Shown: positions 13,593 through 26,275 of the stretch, piece by piece
Position numbering within the stretch: the first letter of the stretch is position 1
Layout of the letters: each line of letters begins with the position of its first letter
From: Cephalopachus bancanus
Taxonomy: Eukaryota > Chordata > Mammalia > Primates > Tarsiidae
Assembly: GCA_027257055.1 (NCBI GenBank)
Contig: JAPVLO010000181.1
Span: forward strand, 992,001 to 1,056,000
Direction: 5' to 3'
Length of the DNA stretch: 64,000 bases
Position numbers and translations under genes: made by a program
Notes under the pieces: model-generated
What the model saw: the letters and a program-made list of their open reading frames with translations, nothing else
Databases searched by the model: none
Told to the model about the DNA's origin: nothing

Positions 13593-16508
13593 TCATTAAA
13601 GCTATAGTCTGTGAAATATAATGGTGAAAATAACTTCCAGTCCCATCTTCCCCAGCTCCAGTTCCTGTTGTGGACCTTACCAGACTTGTTTCACTGCAGC
13701 AGTGTGGGTTTTGGGAGTGATTCTGGGGGTGTTGGGGGTGATTCTGCGAAGGGGCACAGCTGGGGGCGATTCTGCAAAGGGGCACAGCAGAGGATCATAC
13801 CCATGACTGCAGTGTTCCTGAAAGACTTCTCTGAAAACTTTGCCCGCAGAGATTTCCCCTCAGGAGCAGCCTGGTGTCCATATCACCTTCCTGGGCCTCT
13901 CCATTCTCTGCAAGCAGAGGCTGGGCCTCTTATCCAGGCTGACTGTTGATCCACAGTTTAAAAAGCTTACTGTTATTTCCACCATTTCACTTTGCTTTGC
14001 AGACATAAATTTTGATGCCATATTGTTAACATTTCATGTTGTTTGTTTTGCTTGTTTATCACAACTGAACGCGCATCGGGCCACTTTATGTCCTGTGGGC
14101 ATCTGGGCAAGTGGAGACATTTGCCACAGTCAGCCCTTTCATCTCGAGTCATCAGTAGCATTTGCATGTGTATTTTTGTTTTCCAGTAGTTGTCATTTAA
14201 AAAGGCAAAATATATTAATATCCAGAAAATGTCACAAGCATAGAGGTGACAGACAGCACTGCCAAGTTTGAAACCCTGTCTGTCGTCACTCTACACGTGA
14301 AAGTCTAGAAGCAGTGTGTGGCTGATGGGTGTCTCGTGAAGCATGAGCTGTGTGAAGACAGGACATGTACACGTCCAGGACCTGGCGTGGGGTTGGCATA
14401 AGGCAGTGGAGGCGGCAGGGAGGCAGGACCACAGAGGGTAGCATCCCCTGCTCTCCCAGATATCCTGGGTTGGGGCATGGGCCTTTTCTAAGGCTTCCTG
14501 GATCCTGAGTGCGAGTGCCATGTGTGGAGTCCCCAAGCTCAGCCCTGCTACCTTGCAACCCTTCCTGGTGGTGTCTTGCAGTCTAGCTGGAGGTGGGGGT
14601 GTGCTGCCTTAGTGTGGTCACGTGCTGGCCACCAGGTGCCCACCACTTGGATTTTTTTGTTTTCTTGCAGCCACAGAGCTCAGATGTCACTGTGGGCCTC
14701 GCTAAGACGACCTAGGGAGACAGCCGCCTGCAAGAATGTGACTTTCAAGTTATGCACATATGTGATGGGGGGAATTCAGAAGTGCTGGGGGAATGCACGC
14801 ATTTCTTGTCTTTTTTTTTTTTTTTTTTTTTTTTTTCTAAGCTTGAGTTTTGAGGGAAAGAAACATTTGAGACCAAAACTGATGTTTATGAACCAGAGAC
14901 ATCACTAATGCCATTTGGAAGAAACACTCTTAAAGTGACCTGGCCAGGAGGAGTGAAATTGTTCATTTGATTGATTAACGGAGTCAGAGTCCATGAGTTC
15001 AAGGAACGTTCTTCAGGAAAATAATACAATTCTTATTCAAATTGATCAAATTTTGTTTCCTTCAAGATGTTTGCTATTAATAATGCTGTTGTATCACATT
15101 AAATGGGAAAATGGTCATTTTGAGTGCAGTGTGGGAATGTTTAATTTCGTAGCTAGTTTACAGGTAACATACTTTCGGGTAGTCAGAGGAAGGTCTCAAG
15201 GCCAAGTTCACATCCATTCCCCCTAGAGCCGGCCCTGTACGGCCTCTGCTCGCAGTTCCCCCCTGGCACACTAGAGGGTGCTAGACCGAGTGAGGCTCAG
15301 TGGTGTCCCTAAGTCCAAAGTGGATTAATTTTACAGAAAACAAGCTGTCCATTCAGCCCTGCCCAGGCTGAATCTTTAAAAGCGTTAGGAAGTTGTAGAA
15401 AATTACAAAGGAAAAATGGGGTGATGAGGTAAGATTGAGAAGTTCCATTTACACCGAGTGAAGGCCAAGCAGAGCAGCAGGCATGGCCAGTGCTATCCAC
15501 TGCCATCCGCCCGCCACCCTTCTGTCCATGGTCAGGGAGCAGTGGGGAGGGTTCCCTGAAAGTGCACCTGATGGGTTATTCTCTGTGGAGTAGCAGAACA
15601 ATGACCCAAAGGTAAAGGTGTAGACAGAACATTCAAGCAAGGTTTGCAGATGCAGGTGGCAATCTCCCTCAGAAACTGTTCTGTGGAGTAATCCACACTG
15701 AGCCTCGGGCAGCCTTTAGACTGTATTCTTGTTCTTATGAACAGACCTCCCACATGGCCCTAAGAATCCTGTGCAAAGTGTGGATTAAAACAGCAACAAC
15801 TGCAGACTCCCGGGGGGTGAGTGCCGTGTTCTGTGTTTTCAACACAGTGTTTATATGTGCCTGTGAGTGTTCTTTGTAACCTACACCCGGGCCATGTGTA
15901 CTGCACCCAGTAGGTACAGAATCAGTATCTGACTGCTTATCTACCATCGTGATGTTTCCGCCTGGCTCAACCACCACAGGTGCTTGGAGGTGGAGTAGCC
16001 GCAGCGTTCCCAGTTCTCCTCTGGGTGCCAGGGTTGGGTCTCTGCCTTCAGGCAGCTCCTTTCATCGAGAGTGTCTTCCAGACTTGTTTCTCGTCTTTCA
16101 GAATTCCTGCTTGATTGGGGGCAGACATTTGTTTGGGTTTTATAAAAGTGCTCACACTTGACGTACTGCAGACACCCCTGTGCTGGGTGTGAGCTCTTAT
16201 CACAGGAGAGCACCCTGCACATCCATTCCAGAGGGCACAGGGCTTCATTTTTCCCTGTCACGGACAGTGCTGCAGGGAGCACTATCATGTATCCTGTCCT
16301 CAATGCTGAGCCAAGTCCTCCTGGGCTGAGTCCTCCCCAGGCACTGCCTCACCCCTCCCTTCTCACCTGCCAGATGAGCCACCCGGGACTCGTGGACAAG
16401 CACCCTTCCACCTGGCTCAGCACCCAGCACCTTTACTGCACACCCTGACAGGGCACTGAAGGCTAGGGGGACTGAAGCTCTACAGATCACAAGCAGGAGC
16501 ACCTTAAA
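13593..16508. other. Intergenic, no gene recognised
   Basis: Single-copy-looking DNA. It includes three short repeats of 'ggggtg(t)tgggggtgattctg' type at about 13,720-13,790 and a T-run of about 28 at 14,809-14,836. No protein family is recognised in either strand. Confidence 0.5.
15266..15285 (+). promoter_or_regulatory. Possible CTCF site
   Basis: The stretch 'cacactagagggtgctag' resembles the CTCF core (CCAC-AG-GGGCGCT type) with a single mismatch in the central part. Motif resemblance only. Confidence 0.3.
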
Positions 16509-16520
16509 GATATGGTCCCA

Positions 16521-16810
16521 GCCGGGCTCGGTGGCTCAGCCTGTAATCCCGCGCCTTTGGGAGGCTGAGGTGAGTGAATTGCCTAAGCCCGCGGGTTCGA
16601 GACCCGCCTGGGCAGCGAGACCTCATCTCTACAATAAATAAAAAAATCAGCCGGGTGTGGTAGCGCATGCCTGTAATTCCGGCTACTTGGAAGGCTGAGG
16701 CGGAAGGATCGCCGGAGCCCAGCAGGTCGAGGCTGCGGTGGCCGGGAGCGGCCACTGCACTCCAGTCTGGGCGACAGAGTGAGACTCCAACTCAAAAAAA
16801 AAAAAAAAAA
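16521..16810 (+). mobile_element. Dimeric Alu, young variant set
   Basis: Full-length Alu with a long uninterrupted A tail and a perfect 12-bp duplication, 'gatatggtccca', at 16,509-16,520 and 16,811-16,822. It is nearly identical to the copy at 2,675-2,961. Confidence 0.97.
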
Positions 16811-16822
16811 GATATGGTCCCA

Positions 16823-19748
16823 GGACCACCAGGAGGTGAGGAGGGACTGCCGTGAGGGTCTGCAGCCTGTGAATGCCAGAAGAGAGCAGGGGTCGGCCTT
16901 GATGCTGGTGGGAGGGAGGGCAGGACCGGCAGACAGGCAGGGGGCACGGCCTAGAGGGTGAAAAGGACCTACAGGGGCAAAGATGACAGGTGCCAACCAT
17001 GCCATTCAAGGTTTTGGAGCCCTGACACAAGACGGGGTGGCGAGTGGCCTTGGAGCCACCACAGAGAGAGGCGTCAGGACAGAGGATTTGAGCATGGCCT
17101 TCCATGGGCGCCACTGCACACACCCGCCGGGCAGCCGGCCAGGCTCAGCCTCTCTGGCATCCACCCCGAGGAGCCACACTGGCTGCCATCTGGCAGGAAT
17201 TTCACTTTTAGCTTTAAAATTTCCATGGATGAACAGTGTAAAGCTAGGTATTAACTTACAATTGCGAGACGCATTTTCAAAAGTGAAAGAATATCCAACT
17301 GGCACTGTTTTCCCAGCAGCAGACCAAGTAGACCACGACCCACAGGCTGTGGGAGAGATGATGCTTTACCCTGAGGACACAGTGTCTGGGACGGGATTGC
17401 TGGGCCCTGGGCCTGGCATTGAGACCCAGGAGTGGGCAAAACAAGACTGGGGGGTGGCAAACATGCCCCCAAGGAAGTCGGGAGTCAGGAGCCCCCAACC
17501 TCCATCACCAGACCCCACAGAATGGGCTTTATCGGAAGAACAATCCGGAGACCCCAGAACCAATATGAAGACCAAGGAGGATCTGGTCTCCGGTGATGGG
17601 CAGCCACCAAGGAGGTAGGTCCGGTCAAAATGACCACAGGACCTTCTGCTTCTGCCTGGCCCCCTCTGTGGACCCATCCTCATGGACACCCCCGCCGCCA
17701 GTGTGTCTTGGAGGCTTGCTGCCTCTTGCTGGGCACAAGTCCCTGGTGTCTGCACCGCTGCTCGGCATCCCGGCAGGAGCTTCCACCCACCACCAGACTG
17801 GGAGGGCCACGTGCCCCTTATTAGCTTCCCTGGGGCAGTGGCTGACACTGACCCGAACTGGACCCCCCAACCGGGTGGAGCGGGGCCTGAGCAGCCCCCA
17901 AATGCCAAGCCTATTCCTCAGACACGTGCAGGTACTGCTCTGGAGAGGACAAAAAGTCTTTCAAACCCAGCAACTGTAAATACGAAGGGAGGTTTTGAAC
18001 AAGTTTTATTTTCAGACCAAGAGGAAATTCCTAAAATTCTTAAGTGGTAAATCCAAGACTTTGCACACCCATTCCACAACGTGCTGATGGAGCCACGGTG
18101 GAGGTGCACGTCAGGGAAGGTCTTGCAGGAAGAGAGCTCTCTCCCTCCCCCATCAATGGCACTGTTTGTTACGTTCAGTTTGGAAAGAATTTTACACGTA
18201 CAGAAAAGTCACCATAGTCACGCTAATACTAGAAGCCACTGCCATCACCCAGATTTGCCTGCTGTTGACAATTTGTCCATTTGGGCTTTGTTACTTGGGA
18301 TGTACATGCACACACATACTCGCATACACATGTGCACACACGTGCATGCACTCATGCTCACTCCTGCATGCGTTTTCTGAGCCATCTGAGAGGTGCAGAC
18401 ACCGTGGCCCTTTTCTCCGCATTCTTGTGCCCATTTTTTACGAATGAGGATGCCTCCTGTGCAGCCTCAAGGACAGACACCAGATGTCAGCTCTCTTGTC
18501 CACACTTCAGCTCCTCCAACATGGTGGTGCTGTCTCCCGGTTCGGCCTGGCATTCATGCAGCATGAGATACCTCCTTGGTGCCCTTTCATCAGAAACATT
18601 CTCCCAGCCCTCCTTTGTTTTTAAGTAGAGTGTCTCTAACTGGCTTTACATCTGTTCCCTCATGTGCAGATGCAGATCAGACGTGTCCTTCTGGTGGGTG
18701 CAGGAGGGCCGTTCCCTCCCTAAGGACAAACAGGTCACACTTGCACGGTGGGTCACAAAGCCTCGCACTGCATAGCAGGGCTTCTTTTCTCCCTAAGTTG
18801 GTTTCGGGGTGGGGGAAACTTAGATGAGTAAATTCCTCCTGGGAGTCCCTGATGATGCCTACATGAAGCCCACTAAGCCCAGGACGCCCCCACGTCTGGG
18901 AAAAGAACATATTCCAGCCACCTAGGGAAGGGACGCGGCCCGTCCTCAGACGCTGCCCCCTCCCCCAGACCCATGCTACTGCACCTGAGTGCTCCCTGGG
19001 TAGGGGCTTTTGCTGTTAAATTTCCAACCTGTCACAGATCGATACTTTTGTAAAATACAGTACAAATGATTACTGGAAAATGAAATTTTAAAAGATGCAT
19101 GACAAGCCCATTTCTTTCTTGCTAAATTCAACAGAGGTAAAATTGTCTGACAGGTTTCGAGCGGCAGAAGTTTCTAGAAGCGCACACACACCACACCCTC
19201 CATGCTTCTCTCTGGGGAATGGTCACCGCTCAGGGACCCCACACCAGGCAGCACCTGCAGAGAACATACCTCAGGTGGGCCCCAGGGCCAGGCAGCCTGG
19301 TAGAACCCATCCGTCCTCCCACCCTGGTCACAGCTGCTCCCAGTTTCCTACTCATCAGCACTCCAGGCCACCCGCTTGGCTGAACCTGCTCGGGGCTCTG
19401 GGATAAAGTGTCCCCCAACAGAGTGGCCCGGTGTGGGGGTTGGGCAAGGAGTGGGGTGAGCACCTGCTGTGGCCTCTATTCCCCCTGGGTTGCAAGGAGG
19501 CAGGAGACACCAGGAGCAACGAAGGCGGAAGTCACATCTGCCCCAAGATTGGACACCCTGTGATGGTGAGCTCAGGGCCCGAGGCATGGGAGATGATGCC
19601 CAGTGCGGACAGGGGCATCAATGGGTGGCTTTGCAGACACAGGGAAGCTATGAAAATCCTTGAGTTAGAATTAAATGTATCAACAGGATTAAACACCGAG
19701 AAAAAAGTTAAGTCCATGATATGTACAGGAATTTTAAAAATAAATATA
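16823..19748. other. Intergenic, GC-richer, no gene recognised
   Basis: Open frames up to about 211 codons at 16,983-17,618 are present, but they have no recognisable domain and overlap frames on the other strand, as expected of GC-rich noncoding DNA. A short CA-rich stretch lies at about 18,300-18,370. Confidence 0.5.
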
Positions 19749-20033
19749 GGCCAGGCTTGGTGGCTCAGCCTCTAAACCTAGCACTTTGGGAGGCCGAGGC
19801 AAGTGGATTGCCTGAGCCCGCGGGTTCGAGACCAGCCTGGGCATCTTGGTGAGACCTTGTCTCTATAATAAATAAAAAAAAAACATTAGCCAGGTGTGGT
19901 AGCACGCACCTGTAGTTCCAGCTACTTGGAAGGATGAAGTGGAAGGATCGCTGGAGCCCAGCAGGTCGACGCTGGGGTGGTCATGAGCGTGCTATTGCAC
20001 TCCAGCCTGGGCAACAGAGTGAGACTCGAACTC
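19749..20033 (+). mobile_element. Dimeric Alu
   Basis: Starts 'ggccaggcttggtggctcag', has 'cttggtgagaccttgtctctataataaat' type text in the left arm and ends 'gagactcgaactc'. It is followed by an (AAT)n/(AAAT)n tract at 20,034-20,070, which grew from its tail. The next Alu begins directly after. Confidence 0.93.
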
Positions 20034-20070
20034 AAATAATAATAATAATAACTAACTAAATAAATAAAAA

Positions 20071-20382
20071 TAGCCAGGCTCAGTAGCTTATGCCTGTAAT
20101 CTCAACACTTTGGGAAGTAGAGGTGAGAGGATTGTCTGACCCCAGGGGTTTGAGACTAGCCTGGACAACTTGGTGGGAACTCGTCTCTACAATAAATCAA
20201 AAAATTAGCCGGGCATGGTGGTGCCCGCCTGTGGTTCCAGCTACTTGGAAGGCTGAGGCAGAAGGATTGCCTGAGCCCAGCAGGTCGAGACTGTATTGGT
20301 CGTGAACGTACCACCACACTCCAGCCAGGGTGACAGTGAGATGCTGACTGCAAAATACAAAAATAAAATAAAAATAAAATTA
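20071..20382 (+). mobile_element. Dimeric Alu, older
   Basis: Second Alu in the same orientation, starting 'tagccaggctcagtagc', with the 'cagcaggtcgagactg' right-arm motif and an A-rich tail of AAAAT units. More diverged than the copy before it. Confidence 0.9.
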
Positions 20383-20689
20383 ACAATCACCGTTGATGAG
20401 CACAGAGAGGCAGGTGGGCTGGGTAGGACGCTAGCTGTCCTTTTACCTCTTTAGGAAACCAAAAAGAGAGAGAACACAGCAAAATATTAATGCCTGCTGA
20501 ACCCAGGTGATGGATGCAGAAAATACGGGGGTTTACAGAAAATAGTGTTTTGGAACAAAAGACCAGAGAACATGAAATAAAAGATTCACAGTAAGTTTTT
20601 ACCCATTGCAACCAGAAACTAGTGCATTATTATATTCCCCTGCTGTGCAAACATGCGCGTTATATTTTACGGTCTATGGGGCTGGTGGG

Positions 20690-20860
20690 TGGGGAACAGG
20701 GAGTTAATGCTTGCTGAGCATGGAGTTTCTGCTTGAGATGCCGAGAAAGTTCTGGAACCAGATAGTGATGTTTGCTCTGCAGTGTGAAAGTGCACAATTC
20801 ATGCCACTGAACTGTGCACTTTAAAGTGGTTTAAGTGGTGTGGTGTGTGTAGATACTGTC
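20690..20860 (+). mobile_element. L1M 3'-end fragment
   Basis: 'gggagttaatgcttgctgagcatggag...' through 'catgccactgaactgtgcac' to 'aaagtggtttaagtggt' matches the common 3' tail of old L1 elements. It is the same tail as that at 2,030-2,180 of this window. Confidence 0.7.
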
Positions 20861-20986
20861 TTCCCCTTTAAAGGTAAGTATACCTTATGACGTGATGGAC
20901 TCAGCTGTACCTTCTGGAGTCACACCCAGAATCTCCTTCAGTGGGAGGATCAGAAGGGGATAGTGGGTGGGCGCGTGCCTACATGA

Positions 20987-21668
<682 letters not shown>

Positions 21669-21752
21669 CTCTGCTTCCTTCTTAAACCCTAGTTTATTTC
21701 ACTGGAAGCAACAGTGAATGACTTAGGTGACATTGGCAGAAAGCTTGTTTCT

Positions 21753-23398
21753 TTTTTTTTTTTTTTAATAATCAGTATTTTTTATTATCGTTTTGTAGGG
21801 TACAGTTAAGGGTTAGGTGTACAATTACGTTTCATTCAGGCACCCTATTGATAAGAGGTGTCCCAGATAGATATTAGCTACTGTTAATCCCATCCCCCCC
21901 CCATAATTTCCCAGTACCATCAGTCATTTTCTTATAGTATTACATTGGATGTTCAAGGTCCATTATATGAGTGAAAACATGTGATATTCTGATCTTTGTT
22001 TCTGTGAGAGGTCACTCAGTATTATAGACTCTAGTTCCATCCAGGTAGCTGCGAAATCCATGATTTTGTTCTTTTTCATGGCTGCGTAGTATTCCATCGT
22101 GTATATGTACCACATTTTTTTAATCCAGTCCTCTTTTGATGGGCAGCATGGTTGTTTCCAGGTTCTTGCTATTGTGAATAACGCTGCGATAAACATACGT
22201 GTACAGGTATCTTTTTTATAGAGTGATTTGTGTTCTTCAGGGTATATTCCCAGTAGGGGGATTGCAGAGTCATAAGGAAGGTCAATATTTAGAGCTTTCA
22301 GGAATCGCCACACTGCTTTCCACAGAGGTTGCACTAGCTTACACTCCCACCAACAGTGTAGAAGTGTTCCCTTTTCACCACAGCCTCTCCAGCAGCTGTT
22401 ATTTTTTGAGTTGTTGATAATTGCCATTCTGACTGGAGTTAGGTGATATCTCAGTGTGGTTTTGATTTGCATCTCCCTGATGATTAGTGAGGTTGAGCAT
22501 TTCTTCATGTGTTTGTTGGCTGCTCGAATGTCCTCTTTTGTGAAGTGTCTGTTCATATCTTTTGCCCATTTTATAATGGGGTTGCTTGTTTTCTTCTTTT
22601 CAGTACGTTTCAGTTCCTTGTAGATCCAGGATGTTAAGCCTTTGTCAGACCTAGAGTTGGCAAATACTTTTTCCAAATCTGTAGGCTGTCTCCCTACTCT
22701 CTTGATGGTTTCTTTGGCTTTGCAGAAGCTTGTCAGTTTAATAAGGTCCCATTTGTCTATCTTCTCTCTTAAGTCCTGTGGGTTTCGGGTTTTGTACAGG
22801 AATTGGATGCCCGTTCCGATTTCCATGAGAGTATTTCCTTCCTTTTCTAATGTTCTTATGGTTTGAGGTTTTACATTTAGGTCTCTGATCCATTTGGAGT
22901 TAACCTTTGTGCATGGGGATAGATAGGGGTCCTGTTTCAATCTTCTACATGTGGTCAACCAGTTTTCCCAGCACCATTTACTGAATAGGTTCTCCTCACC
23001 CCATTGGTAGGTGGTGGGGGCTTTGTCGAAGATGAGTTGGTTGAGGAATTGAGGTTTTGCTTCTGGAATCTCAATTCTGTTCCATTGATCTATATGCCTG
23101 TTCTTGTACCAATACCAAGCTGTTTTGATGATTGTAGCTTTATAGTAAAGTTTGAAGTCTGGTATTGTGATACCACCTGCTTTGTTTTTTTTGCTGAGGA
23201 TTGTTCTGGCTATTCTTGGACGTTTGTGTTTCCATATGAATTCCTGTGTTGTTTTTTCTAGGTCAGAGAAGAATGTTATTGGTAATTTAATGGGTATTGC
23301 ATTGAATTTGTAGATTGCCTTAGGTAAGATGGACATCTTCACAATGTTGATTCTTCCGATCCATGAGCATGGGATATTTTTCCACTTGTTCATGTCAG
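21753..23398 (-). mobile_element. Young 5'-truncated L1 with intact ORF2 C-terminal frame
   Basis: A 1.65-kb 3' end of an autonomous LINE-1, flanked by a perfect 14-bp duplication, 'gaaagcttgtttct', at 21,739-21,752 and 23,399-23,412, with a short poly-A tail (T-run from 21,753). The ORF2 portion reads without a stop from the truncation point to 21,963. It encodes the region after the reverse transcriptase catalytic core and the Cys-rich C domain (C-x3-C, then H-C-x3-C, at about 22,341-22,400). The ORF2 end differs from human L1PA (the tail reads 'MFSLI' after 'QKQRSEYH'). The frame continues upstream through the TSD into unrelated flank for about 80 codons by chance. The endonuclease and reverse transcriptase core are absent, so it cannot mobilise itself. 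Confidence 0.96.
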
Positions 23399-23412
23399 GA
23401 AAGCTTGTTTCT

Positions 23413-24165
23413 AAGACCTGCCCTGCTCTTAGCCTGTCTTGAGTATGTGGCGACCTCTGGTTGCGAGGCTGAGTCAGGACAAGCACACTCCTGCTGCAAA
23501 GACACACATTTCGACCCAGTGGTGTTCCTGCCCTCAGGCGGTTGGCCCTGTCCTGCAGTCTGTCCCTCCTGGCCATGCCGACAGACTGGGCCAAGAATGA
23601 TGTAGGGCGTGGACCAGGGCCGGGATCATCCCCACCTGTGTCAGGAGGTGGAGTCATTACCAGTGGCTGCGGGCTCCACAGGCATGAATATGAGGACTGA
23701 GCAGAACAAGAGGGGACTCAGGGCTCAGATGCCTCTTAGGGCCACTGCCCTGCCTACCAGGTGCATTCGGGCCATGGCTGGGTGTGTCCAAAGGAGAGTA
23801 GTGCTGGGTGAGAGTCTGGGGTAGGAGCAAAACTTCAGCTGCCTCAGAGGCTGGCAGGGGGAACAGCGCAGGTCTGGCATGCTCAGGGTGTGGGCATGGG
23901 GCCGGTGGAAGTCCCTGGACAGGACTGGGTGACTCCAAGGTCAGCAGCAGATCTTCTGCAAAACTGCTGGTGAGACGGGCAGGGACAGCAGGGTCGTTAT
24001 TTCTCATTCTTCCAAGTGTTGTATATTCTAATTGTCACCTTCTTCATTTGGGAGATTGTGTTCAAAAAGCCTATGCGACCTCAGGAACATAGAACCCACC
24101 CAAGGGAACCACACCGGGACTCACAGTGAAGGATTCATCATAAATGAGGCACCGCTGGCACCGGC
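23413..24165. other. Intergenic, no gene recognised
   Basis: Single-copy-looking GC-moderate sequence between the young L1 and the first minisatellite. No exon is recognised. Confidence 0.5.
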
Positions 24166-24910
24166 GTGGGCCATCTGTGGGCATCTGTTAGCATCTGTGG
24201 ACCATCTGTGGACCATCTGTGGACATATGTGAACCATCTGTGGCAATCTGTGGACCATTTCTGGGCATCTGTGGACCATCTGTGGGCATCTGTGGACCAT
24301 CTATGGGCTTCTGTGGACCATTTGTGGGAATCTGTGGATCATCTGTGGGCCTCTGTGGACCATCTGTGGGCATCTGTGGGCCATCTGTGGGCCTCTGTGG
24401 ACCATCTGTGGGCATCTGTGGGCCATCTGTGGGCCTCTGTGGACCATCTGTGGGCATCTATGGACCATCTGTGGGTATTTATGGACCATCTGTGAACCGT
24501 CTGTGGGCCATCCATGGATATTTGTGGACCATCTGTGAGCACCTGTGGGCCTTGTGGACCAATGGGCATCTGTGGACCATCTGTAGACTGTCTATGGGCA
24601 TTTGTGGACTATCTTGTCTGTGGGCATCTGTGGATCATCTGTAGACCCTCTGTGGGCATTTATGAACCATCTGTGGATTGTCTGTGGGCAGTTATGGACC
24701 ATCTATGTCTGTGGGCATCTGTGGGCCATCTGTGGGCATCTGTGGTCCATGTGAGCATCTGTGGACCATCTGTAGACCATATGTGGGCATCTGTGGGTCA
24801 TCTGTAGACCACTTGTGGACCATCTGTGAATATCTGCATTCCCCCTGTGGACTATCTGTGGGTCATCTGTGGGCATCTGTGGACAATCTGTGGGTGTCTA
24901 TGGGGTGTCT
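24166..24910 (+). repeat. Minisatellite, 21-bp unit (two 10/11-bp half units)
   Basis: About 35 imperfect tandem copies of 'ggcatctgtggaccatctgtg'. The unit is itself a doubled 'catctgtgg(g/ac)' motif. Because 21 is a multiple of three, several frames on both strands stay open and give periodic seven-residue repeats (HLWASVD-like). These are not evidence of a gene. The unit is most regular at 24,320-24,480 and decays to the right. Confidence 0.97.
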
Positions 24911-25366
24911 GTGAGGCTCCAGAGCACCAGGACAGGAGGAACAAGGCTCCATCTAACTTGGTGCCCACTGGGGCCATGTGGTGTCCATTTTGTCTGCCCA
25001 TGCCCGGGACTGTGGGGTCTTGCTAGAAGTAGGGGACCCCTCCAACCAAGCAAGAGAGCAAAGGAGTACTGCATAGCCGGGGCCAGGAGGATGTGGTGTT
25101 GAGTGGACTCAGGCACAGAGACGAGGACTGTGTCCCTGCTCCGGCCACCCCACCCAACCCTCTCTGGCCCACAGTGCCCGCCACCTTCCCTGGTGTTCTT
25201 GCTCACCTGTGGCTCAGCCAGGACCTGTCCAAGATGGAAGGGGAGGCCCTGGGATGGAGCAGAAGGCATATGCATGAGTTGGCCAGTGCCCCAGCAGGAG
25301 TTGCATCTCCGCTGTCAAGCTGTCTGCAGAGAGTTCAACCCCCACCCCCAGGGCTGATTCAAAAAC

Positions 25367-25415
<49 letters not shown>

Positions 25416-25735
25416 CTGTGAGTCATTACTCAGACACCAGAGGTCGCTGTAGGCATCCAAGCACAGATTCTAGGTGTTGGAGTGGGAGGACCCATGGGGT
25501 CAGACATACTCAGCCCTGTGACTACAGAGTTGGGGAAACTGAGACCCTACTCCCCATGTAGACCTGCATGCCATGCTTAGGTGGCCAGCCTCTCCTGGTA
25601 AGTCCTCACGGCTCCCTTTGCCCTCAATGTGTGGATCCTACAAGATGTGGCCCAGTCTATCCTGACCCGGCAGTGCACACCCCAGTACACACACCACACA
25701 TCAGCCACCCTGACCTGGGGCAGCCTGGAGGGCCT
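24911..25735. other. Intergenic with a (TG)n tract
   Basis: A clean (TG)n run lies at 25,369-25,412. Just after it, 'acaccagaggtcgctgtag' (25,434-25,452) resembles a CTCF core. No gene is recognised. Confidence 0.5.
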
Positions 25736-26275
25736 GCATGCCCTTGCTCTGTACAAGTGCGTATGCATACATGTGTGCATAAATGTGCGTGTATGTGTAC
25801 AGGTCTGTGTGCATGTATGTAGGCGTGTACATGTGTGTAGGTATGTGCAGGTGTGCAGGTGTGTGCACTGTGTAGGTATCCGTGTAGGTGCATGCATGTG
25901 CACACACGTGTGTAGGTATGTGTGCAGGTGTGTGCACGTGTGTAGGTGTGCGTGTAGGTACGTGCATGTGCACACACATGTGTGTAGATGTGTGCAGGTA
26001 GATTGCATGTGTGCTTGTGTGTGCATGCATATAGGCATGTGCACGTGGATGTGAATGTAGGTGGATGTATGAGTGTGCTTGTGTGTGCTTATATGTGCAT
26101 GCATGTAGAGGTGTGCGTGCACGTATGTAGAGATGTGTGCATGTGGGCATGCACGTAGGAGTGTGTGCATGTGCCCATGTGCGTGTGTGTGTGTGTGTGT
26201 AGGCGTGTGTGTGTGCGTGTGTGTGTGCCCATGTGTGTATGCATGCATGTAGAGGTATGTGTGAATATGTAGGGA
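25736..26275 (+). repeat. TG-rich degenerate minisatellite
   Basis: About 540 bp of TG-dominated units such as 'gtgtgtaggt' and 'gtgtgcaggtgtgtgcacgt', with higher-order near-repeats of about 60 bp (compare 25,895-25,925 with 25,955-25,985). Long frames rich in His/Thr or Cys/Val here are compositional. Confidence 0.93.

Noticed and set aside
16983..17618. 211-codon frame as a possible gene
   Set aside because: No recognisable domain; GC-rich DNA gives overlapping frames on both strands, and I see no splice or promoter context.
21963..23657. 564-codon frame as a host gene
   Set aside because: All but about 80 codons are L1 ORF2; the upstream part is flanking DNA joined across the target duplication by chance.
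24166..24644. Periodic HLWASVD-like repeat protein
   Set aside because: The 21-bp unit is a multiple of three, so frames on both strands stay open; no start context or flanking exon supports a gene.
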